Shown: piece by piece, positions 58,068-64,000 of the stretch
Numbering within the stretch: the stretch's first letter is position 1
Layout of the letters: the number at the start of each line of letters is the position of its first letter
Notes under the pieces: model-generated
Seen by the model: only the letters and a program-made list of their open reading frames with translations
What the model was told of the DNA's origin: nothing
The model's database searches: none
NCBI RefSeq assembly: GCF_000186345.1
Contig: NC_014962.1
Location: 4,368,450 to 4,432,449, forward strand
Source of the DNA: Isosphaera pallida ATCC 43644
GTDB lineage: Bacteria; Planctomycetota; Planctomycetia; Isosphaerales; Isosphaeraceae
DNA length: 64,000 nucleotides
Direction of reading: 5' to 3'
Position numbers and translations under genes: made by a program

Positions 58068-58101
58068 GATCCTCAAGCCGACCGCGCCACGCTTGAGGAT
58101 C
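58068..58101 (+). terminator. Hairpin terminator after the thioredoxin-containing protein gene
   Basis: A perfect 11-bp inverted repeat, GATCCTCAAGC at 58068-58078 and GCTTGAGGATC at 58091-58101, with a 12-base loop, 45 bases past the stop. The right arm overlaps the second copy of an 18-bp direct repeat (58039-58056 and 58077-58094), so two related stem-loops are stacked here. Confidence 0.6.
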
Positions 58102-58243
58102 GACCTCCCTCCAACTGATTAACGCAACCTCAGCGTGGCGACTTAGCGAGTTCTCTACCTCCCGGGCGAGCCCCGTCTTCCTCATCGGTTATGGTCCGTG
58201 TCGCGACGCTTGATCCTAAACTCATCAGGGCATACCTTTAAAC

Positions 58244-59185
58244 ATGAGCAGCTTATTTCAAGCGCTCGCAAGCCAACCACGCCCTCAACCGCGATCCGAT
58301 GCACCACCGAGACCCACGCTGATGACCACTGAGTCACCTGGTTCGCCCGAGTCCCCTCTTCATTCATCCTCTCCAACCTCTCTGAACGCCTCGTCCCATT
58401 CTGCTCCCCCCCACCCGACCACCTCGTTGGAGACCACCCCCCCAATTCCTTCGCCGAGCGAAGCCGCCTCCAGTTTCCTTTGGGCCATCTGGGAGGTGTT
58501 CAGACCGTTCTCTCAACGGGTTTTGTCGGGTCTGGTGTTGGCCCTGCCGCTGGTGTTGACCTTGGCGGCGATGTCGCTGCTGTATCGGTTCATTCGTTAC
58601 CAGGCGCTAGAGCCGCTGGCCTTTTTCATCGCCGAACTGCGTGACACCCGCGAAGAGTTGGCGAATTTGCCCGATTGGTGGGTGTTCTACGTGGCCCCCT
58701 TGATTGCGCTAGCGGTCCTGATCCTGACGCTCTACCTGCTGGGTCTGGTCCTGCAAACCCGGCTCTATGCTGCCATCGAGTGGATCGTGTTGAGACTGCC
58801 CCTGGTGCGTCCCACCTATCGAGCGATGCGCGCCTTGGTTTCGTCGCTGGATCAACTCAAAACCACGCCCAGATCCAATCGGGTGGTGCTGGTGCCCTTT
58901 CCCCACCCCGGGATGAAGTCCCCCGCCCTAGTAACTCGGGTGCTGACCGACCAACCCACCGGCGAACGCATTTTGTGTGTCTGCATCCTCACCGGGGTTA
59001 TGCCCCCCGCCGGCTTCACCCTGCTGATCCCTGAACGAGACGCCACCGACACCAACTTGACCCTTCAAGACACCGTGCAGGCGATCGTCTCCGGCGGCAT
59101 CACCTTGCCCGAGACGGTCATTTATCACGGCCCCCGCACCCGAAGCGAACCCCTTGCCGCCAAGCCGACCGACCGGCGGACTTGA
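58244..59185 (+). CDS. DUF502 family membrane protein
   Basis: 313 residues. A long Ser/Pro/Thr-rich N-terminus (about 1-75) precedes two transmembrane helices (about 95-115 and 147-172) and the conserved DUF502 part: RLPLVRPTYRAMRALVSSLD, VVLVPFPHPGMKSPALVTRV and a GVMPPAGFTLLIPERD-like segment. The first ATG is not certain; a later ATG at 58322 would shorten the disordered part. Function of the family is unknown. Confidence 0.88.
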   Translation: MSSLFQALASQPRPQPRSDAPPRPTLMTTESPGSPESPLHSSSPTSLNASSHSAPPHPTTSLETTPPIPSPSEAASSFLWAIWEVFRPFSQRVLSGLVLALPLVLTLAAMSLLYRFIRYQALEPLAFFIAELRDTREELANLPDWWVFYVAPLIALAVLILTLYLLGLVLQTRLYAAIEWIVLRLPLVRPTYRAMRALVSSLDQLKTTPRSNRVVLVPFPHPGMKSPALVTRVLTDQPTGERILCVCILTGVMPPAGFTLLIPERDATDTNLTLQDTVQAIVSGGITLPETVIYHGPRTRSEPLAAKPTDRRT

Positions 59186-59511
59186 CTTGGACACCTGGTT
59201 TGTAAGACACACGTTCGACTTGATTCTGGGTTTTCTTGAGGAAGAAATGACAAAAAGCGCGAGGGATCGCCTCGGGGCACGACCGTGATTGGACACGACG
59301 GGAGGATTCGCAACCCCTTGGAAGGTCACGAGTTTGGTTGATTTGCTCAGCGCGGGTCGATCCGCACCCGCTTGACCGCGAGGTGACGGCCGCAATAAAT
59401 AGGGGGCGGTTACGCGACGAACGCCAAACGTTGGGTGCGGGCGACCAGGAGGGACGCCGCGAGGCGCGCTTTCTCCGAAGACCCCGGCCCTGCTTCCGGG
59501 AGTCTTCGGCG
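59186..59511. other. Leader region of the dnaG-rpoD genes
   Basis: 326 bases with no supported separate gene. It includes the candidate promoter at 59372-59401 and, further upstream, a second weak candidate (TTGACT near 59183). Confidence 0.45.
59372..59401 (+). promoter_or_regulatory. Candidate promoter for dnaG-rpoD
   Basis: TTGACC (59372-59377), an 18-base spacer, then TAAATA (59396-59401), in an otherwise GC-rich leader about 110 bases before the chosen dnaG start. Confidence 0.4.
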
Positions 59512-61635
59512 GTGACGACTCATTCTCAGTCCGATCCGTCGCGGGTGAAAGCGGCTGTTGACATCGTGGCCGTGATTGGTTCGTACCTGAACTTAACGCA
59601 AGTTGGTTCGAACTATCGTGGGCTGTGCCCGTTTCACGACGATCACAATCCGTCGCTGATCGTCTCGCCGTCGCATCAGACTTTCAAATGTTGGTCCTGT
59701 GGGGCCGGTGGCGACGTGTTCGAGTTTGTGCGTCGCTACGAACGGGTGGATTTCGGAGAGGCATTGCGGATGGTGGCCGACCGGGCGGGGATCACGTTGT
59801 CTCGGTCACGGTCGGCGGGATCGCCGAAGCCGGGTGGGAACGCCCCGGCCAGCGCCCGTCCAACCGTGTTGGCCGCCTTGGAGTGGGCCGCGAATTGGTT
59901 CGCCGAGACCCTTACGCTGGGTCGAACAGCCGGGGCCGACCAAGCCGCTGCTTACCTGGAACAGCGCGGGATCACCTCCGCAAGCGTGGCACGCTTTACC
60001 CTGGGGTACGCCTCGGAAGAACGCGACGAACTGATTCGGGCGGCTCGTTTGGCGGGCTTCAGCCTGGACACGCTGGAGGCAGCCGGGTTGGTAGGCCGTT
60101 CTGCCGAGAACCCCAAGCTAGTTCGCGAGCGATTCCGCGGCCGTCTGATCTTTCCGATCCACGACGGCCTGGGCCGGGTCGTCGCTTTCGGCGGTCGCCT
60201 TTTGCCCGACCAGGAACGACGGCTCAAGGAGGCGGGTCGCAGCGCGGCCAAATACCTCAATTCCCCCGAGACAATAGTGTTCTCCAAACGTCGGGTGTTG
60301 TACGGCGAACATCTGGCGCGGGCTGCGGCCCGCGTTCGCAACGCGGTGGTGGTGGTCGAGGGATACACTGACGTCATCGCCGCCCACCAAGTCGGCCTAA
60401 CCCACGTCGTCGGCACCCTGGGCACCGCGTTGGGAACCGAACACCTTGGTCCGCTACGCCGGTTGGCCGACCTGGTCTATCTGGTCTTCGACGGCGACGA
60501 GGCCGGGCGGAACGCCGCCGACCGAACGTTGGAGCTCTTCCTCAGTCACGACCTGGACGTGCGGGTTTTGACGCTGGAACCAGGTTGGGATCCCTGTGAT
60601 CTGGCGCTGAGCCGGGGCGCGGCGGGATTCGAGGAGGCTCTAGGACGCGCCGTCGATCCTCTGAGTCTGGCGATCGACCGGGCACTAGAGCGCTATGGCC
60701 TGAACCACGCCCCGATCTCCTGGAGCGGCGAGACCGTGGAAGCCGGTCGTCGCGCGGCCGAGGCGGTGGTGGGTCTGCTGGCCCGCGTGCCGGCCAACGC
60801 CCGCCGTCAACACGGCCTCAAGCTGGCCCGAGCGCTGGATGTGCTAAGCCACCGGCTGCGGATCCCCCTGGACGATCTGCGGGAGGCGTTGAATCAAGCG
60901 CGTCGAACCGCCAAGCCGCGACGGGCCTTGAGGGAGCAGACGGCGGCGTTGGAATCGTCTCGTCCGGTTTCAAGGACCGTCTCGACGGAGGAAGTGGGTT
61001 CAACGTCTGGACTTCCCGCCACTGGGATCGAACAATTCGACGTGATTGATCGCGAATTGGTCACGTTGGCCTTGGAACACCCCGCATCGGTCCTACCTTG
61101 GTTGAGCCGTCGGGTTCCCGTCTCCAGCTTGCGGGATGCCCCGTTGAGAACGATTTTGCAAGCCTGTTACGACCAGTTGGCGGATGGTGGTTTTCTGGAA
61201 CCCGAAACCGCGTCCTGTTCGAGTGAGCGGGAGCCCGGTTGGTCCGTCTTGCTTGACCGACTCGACGAGCCTCACCGCGCCATTGCCCGCGCGCTTTTGG
61301 ACCCGATCGACGCGGGCGTGTTGCCGCCGCGAGTGAGCCCTGCCCCTTGGCAAGAGCGGTTGGCAGGAGCGATGCTCCGCTGGTCCGAGCGTGACCGTCT
61401 CCGTCAAATCGACGACCTGTTGGCGGCCCTGGCCCAGGTCGATCCCCTCGCCTCTCCCGAAGACGTCCAGGGCCTTCGTCTTGAACTCGACCGCCTCTCC
61501 CTGCAACGGTCGGACCTTCCGGTTCCGGGACCACGGGAACCGCGTGGCCGGGCTTTGGACCACCCGTCCCAACCCCGCCCCCGCCCTCCCCTCGGGTCGC
61601 CCACGGAACCAGATACCACCGACCCCGACGTTTGA
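59512..61635 (+). CDS. dnaG: DNA primase
   Basis: Synthesises RNA primers for replication, acting with the DnaB helicase. The N-terminal zinc-binding domain shows CPFHDDHNPSLIVSPSHQTF and CWSCGAGGDVFEFV; the RNA polymerase core has KYLNSPETIVFSKRRVLYGE; the TOPRIM motifs are VVVVEGYTDVIAAHQVGL and YLVFDGDEAGRNAA. The C-terminal helicase-interacting part (about 430-650) is divergent and ends in a Pro-rich tail. GTG 59512 is chosen because GGGAG lies nine bases upstream and the conserved DPSRVKAAVDIVAVIGSYL follows soon; the upstream ATG at 59338 adds 58 unlikely residues. It is followed at once by rpoD. Confidence 0.96.
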   Translation: MTTHSQSDPSRVKAAVDIVAVIGSYLNLTQVGSNYRGLCPFHDDHNPSLIVSPSHQTFKCWSCGAGGDVFEFVRRYERVDFGEALRMVADRAGITLSRSRSAGSPKPGGNAPASARPTVLAALEWAANWFAETLTLGRTAGADQAAAYLEQRGITSASVARFTLGYASEERDELIRAARLAGFSLDTLEAAGLVGRSAENPKLVRERFRGRLIFPIHDGLGRVVAFGGRLLPDQERRLKEAGRSAAKYLNSPETIVFSKRRVLYGEHLARAAARVRNAVVVVEGYTDVIAAHQVGLTHVVGTLGTALGTEHLGPLRRLADLVYLVFDGDEAGRNAADRTLELFLSHDLDVRVLTLEPGWDPCDLALSRGAAGFEEALGRAVDPLSLAIDRALERYGLNHAPISWSGETVEAGRRAAEAVVGLLARVPANARRQHGLKLARALDVLSHRLRIPLDDLREALNQARRTAKPRRALREQTAALESSRPVSRTVSTEEVGSTSGLPATGIEQFDVIDRELVTLALEHPASVLPWLSRRVPVSSLRDAPLRTILQACYDQLADGGFLEPETASCSSEREPGWSVLLDRLDEPHRAIARALLDPIDAGVLPPRVSPAPWQERLAGAMLRWSERDRLRQIDDLLAALAQVDPLASPEDVQGLRLELDRLSLQRSDLPVPGPREPRGRALDHPSQPRPRPPLGSPTEPDTTDPDV

Positions 61636-61656
61636 ACCGCGATGGAGGTTTCCGGG

Positions 61657-63435
61657 ATGGACATGCTGGATGAGGGCCTCAAAGCGCTCCTGGATCTGGG
61701 GAAGCGTCAAGGCTTCCTGACCATGAGCCAAATCAACGAGGTCCTGCCCGACGACGCTGGATCTCAACCCGATCGGCTCGATGCGTTGTTCAACACGCTG
61801 GAGGAGCTGGGGGTGGAGGTACTCCAGCGCGACGAGGAGGCCGACGGGCGGATTGCCCCAGGTGACGACCTCGACGACGAGTCGGATGACCTAATGGCCG
61901 ATCCCGAAGACCTGGCCGCCGTCCACGACCACGAACTCGACCCCGAATCCGACGCCGACGGCGACCCTGGCCTCGATTTGGAGGAACCCGGCTCCGACCT
62001 GGACTTGGACCTCGACGGGGATTTGGCCGTCGAGGATCTCGACGATATGTCCCGCCGGATCGACGACCCAGTGCGGATGTATCTGACCCAGATGGGCGAG
62101 ATCCCCCTGCTGACCCGCGAGCAGGAAATCAGCCTGGCCGAACGGATCGAGTCCACCCGCAAACGATTCCGCCGCCGCGTGTTGGAATGCGACTATGCCC
62201 TGCGGTTAGTGGTGGATGTCCTCAAAAAGGTGGACAGCGGCGAATTGCCGTTCGATCGCACCGTCAAGGTCTCAATGACCGAAAATCTGGAGAAGAACCA
62301 GATTCTGGGCCGGATGCCTCACAACCTGGTCACGCTTGAACATTTGATGGATTGCAACGACCGGGATTTCCGCGACCTGTTGCGAGCCCGCGGCGACAAG
62401 GAGAAACGGCGGCGATTGGCCAGGGCGTTGGCGATCCGCCGCCGTAAGGCGGTCAAGCTGGTCGAGGAATTGTCGATTCGCACCCAGAAGGTTCAGCCGC
62501 TGATGAAGCGTCTGGAGCAAATTTCCGCCCGGATGCAGGAACTGCTCAACCAAATCCGCGAAGTCCGTGCCGGTCGGGGTCGGCTGGATGAACACGCCAA
62601 CCTCGAAAAAGAGTTGCGCGACCTCATGCTCATGACCCTGGAGACCCCCGCTGGCCTGGCGCGACGGGTCCGGGAGATGAACGAGCGGTTCAAGGAGTAC
62701 GAGAAGGCCAAACGCAAGCTCTCCGGCGGCAACCTGCGGCTGGTGGTCTCGATCGCCAAGAAATATCGCAACCGTGGCCTGTCGTTCCTGGACCTGATCC
62801 AAGAGGGCAACACCGGCCTGATGCGGGCGGTAGACAAGTACGAATGGCGGCGGGGCTTCAAGTTCAGCACCTACGCAACTTGGTGGATCCGCCAGGCAAT
62901 CACCCGCGCCATTGCCGATCAAGCCCGGACCATCCGCATTCCGGTGCATATGATCGAAACCATGTCCAAGCTCCGCAACGTCAACAAAAAACTGCTGCAG
63001 GAAAAAGGCCGCGAACCCACTATTGAGGAAACCGCGCGGGCGGCCAACATCTCAATCGAAGAAACCCGGCGCGTCATGAAAATCTCGCGTCATCCGATCT
63101 CGTTGGACCGTCCTGTAGGCGAGAGCGAGGACAGCTATTTCGGTGACTTCATCGAGGACACGACCGCCGAGAATCCGATCAACTCGGCAACTCAGGAAAT
63201 GCTCAAAGACAAGATCGATCAGGTTCTCAAAACCCTGACCTACCGTGAGCGGGAAATCATCAAGCTGCGTTATGGCCTAGGAGACGGCTACACCTACACG
63301 TTGGAGGAGGTAGGCCGCATTTTCAAGGTCACCCGCGAGCGGGTCCGCCAGATCGAAGCCAAGGCGGTCCGCAAGCTGCAACATCCAGTTCGCAGCCGCC
63401 AGTTGGAAGGCTTCTTAGAATCGACGGCGACCTAA
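61657..63435 (+). CDS. rpoD: Primary sigma factor RpoD (sigma-70)
   Basis: Housekeeping sigma factor, 592 residues. Region 1.1 (about 1-60) is followed by a very acidic Asp/Glu/Leu stretch (about 60-130), region 1.2 ([20 protein letters not shown]), a non-conserved region (about 165-350), region 2 ([40 protein letters not shown]), region 3, and region 4 with [23 protein letters not shown] 61657 is preferred because GGAGG lies eight bases upstream; the ATG at 61642 overlaps that site and would add five residues. It begins 21 bases after dnaG, the dnaG-rpoD part of the macromolecular synthesis operon. Confidence 0.97.
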   Translation: MDMLDEGLKALLDLGKRQGFLTMSQINEVLPDDAGSQPDRLDALFNTLEELGVEVLQRDEEADGRIAPGDDLDDESDDLMADPEDLAAVHDHELDPESDADGDPGLDLEEPGSDLDLDLDGDLAVEDLDDMSRRIDDPVRMYLTQMGEIPLLTREQEISLAERIESTRKRFRRRVLECDYALRLVVDVLKKVDSGELPFDRTVKVSMTENLEKNQILGRMPHNLVTLEHLMDCNDRDFRDLLRARGDKEKRRRLARALAIRRRKAVKLVEELSIRTQKVQPLMKRLEQISARMQELLNQIREVRAGRGRLDEHANLEKELRDLMLMTLETPAGLARRVREMNERFKEYEKAKRKLSGGNLRLVVSIAKKYRNRGLSFLDLIQEGNTGLMRAVDKYEWRRGFKFSTYATWWIRQAITRAIADQARTIRIPVHMIETMSKLRNVNKKLLQEKGREPTIEETARAANISIEETRRVMKISRHPISLDRPVGESEDSYFGDFIEDTTAENPINSATQEMLKDKIDQVLKTLTYREREIIKLRYGLGDGYTYTLEEVGRIFKVTRERVRQIEAKAVRKLQHPVRSRQLEGFLESTAT

Positions 63436-63485
63436 TTGGCCGTGTCTCTGCCCGCTCCGACGCGACGGTTGGGCGGAGAGTGGCC

Positions 63486-63511
63486 GCCCACCCCGATCGG
63501 TCGGGGTGGGC
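63486..63511 (+). terminator. Hairpin terminator after rpoD
   Basis: GCCCACCCCGA (63486-63496) and TCGGGGTGGGC (63501-63511) form a perfect 11-bp stem with a TCGG loop, 50 bases after the rpoD stop. No T-run follows. Confidence 0.65.
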
Positions 63512-63567
63512 CGCCCACCCCCGCCCGCACCTCATCCCCTTCCCCGTCGCGTATCGGAACCCTCGCT

Positions 63568-64000
63568 ATGAGCCTCGCCGCACCCTCGCCGGCTCCCCCA
63601 TCCGACCCGGTGATCTTCCCCCCCACCAACCTGGCCGAACTGCACGCCCTGCACCAACGCGCTCAGGCGGTACGCGACCAGCTGGAGTCGGGGCCCAAAC
63701 TCAAGACCGCCCGCCAAGCGCTCTTGGCCCGCGCCCAGGCCGACCTTGAAACGGCCAAGCAGAACCTTCAGCGCGAAAAACTGCAACAGATGCAGCACGA
63801 AACCCAACTCAAAACCCTCCAATCCCGATCCGATGACCTGCGGGTCAAGCTCAACACCGTCAAAAAGAACGACGAATACAACGCCATTCTCAAAGACCTG
63901 CACACCAACCAAACCGCGATCCGCCAGGAAGAGGAAGCCATCCTGGAACAAATGGCCAAGGTCGAAACCCTTACCGCCGAGGTGGCCCGCCTGGAGTCGG
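63568..64000 (+). CDS. Coiled-coil protein, probably C4 zinc-ribbon family, partial (3' end outside window)
   Basis: The first 144 residues begin MSLAAPSPAPPSDPVIFPPT, then a long coiled-coil hairpin starts near NLAELHALHQRAQAVRDQLE. The segment VKKNDEYNAILKDLHTNQTA matches the turn typical of the CT398-like/C4 zinc-ribbon family (NKEYxALxKEI), whose zinc ribbon would lie beyond the window. The ATG at 63568 is 132 bases after rpoD on the same strand, with a terminator hairpin between. Confidence 0.75.
   Translation, partial: MSLAAPSPAPPSDPVIFPPTNLAELHALHQRAQAVRDQLESGPKLKTARQALLARAQADLETAKQNLQREKLQQMQHETQLKTLQSRSDDLRVKLNTVKKNDEYNAILKDLHTNQTAIRQEEEAILEQMAKVETLTAEVARLES

Overview
The window looks like a chromosomal segment of a GC-rich member of the Planctomycetota. 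The Isosphaerales (Isosphaera-like) are my best guess, from gene style only; no rRNA is present to confirm it. The pointers are two prepilin-like DUF1559 proteins, two large exported proteins with the planctomycete N-terminal signature (an L-E-x-R motif after a basic leader), a DUF1573-like protein, a GldF-GldG-DUF4340 gene set, weak Shine-Dalgarno sites and many GTG/TTG starts. All four tRNA genes lack an encoded CCA.

Layout. 1-1135 (minus): trmD (cut by the window edge) and rpsP. 1775-8500 (plus): thymidine phosphorylase, a stomatin/SPFH protein, initiator-type tRNA-Met (minus), a XerC-type recombinase and an aberrant sigma-54-activator-like AAA+ protein. 8612-11374 (minus): a fused M16 peptidase. 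11859-17700 (plus): PP2C phosphatase, moaE-moaA, two overlapping YkgJ-like Cys-cluster proteins, an HU/IHF protein and a small lipoprotein. 18005-23416: GldF-like permease, GldG-like protein and DUF4340 protein, with no ATPase beside them. 23641-29737: pyrophosphatase, RmlD-like reductase, a membrane protein, and a MacA-MacB-type efflux/export set. tRNA-Gly (minus) follows with a clear intrinsic terminator.

31566-46886 (minus) is an accessory surface/secretome block. It holds a 2144-residue exported protein (beta-propeller, glycosidase-like core, second propeller, discoidin-like C-terminus), a DUF1559 pseudopilin, a 1465-residue repeat protein (anchor-M-like domain, five anchor-D-like repeats, two golvesin-like domains) and a 1025-residue dockerin-tailed protein with a His/Asp run. 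47353-48158 (minus): tRNA-Ala, a solitary Phd/YefM antitoxin and tRNA-Arg, with near-consensus promoters for both tRNAs. 48653-51775 (plus): a strong promoter followed by a co-directional set of DUF1559 pseudopilin, DUF1573-like protein, small secreted Cys-rich peptide and a membrane-anchored protein. This is the most system-like unfamiliar locus in the window.

52055-64000 (plus): surE, an FKBP lipoprotein, an acyltransferase-like membrane protein, a 966-residue protein with an internal thioredoxin domain, a DUF502 membrane protein, then dnaG-rpoD (macromolecular synthesis pair) and the start of a coiled-coil protein that runs off the window. No CRISPR array, insertion sequence, prophage, rRNA or replication origin was seen.
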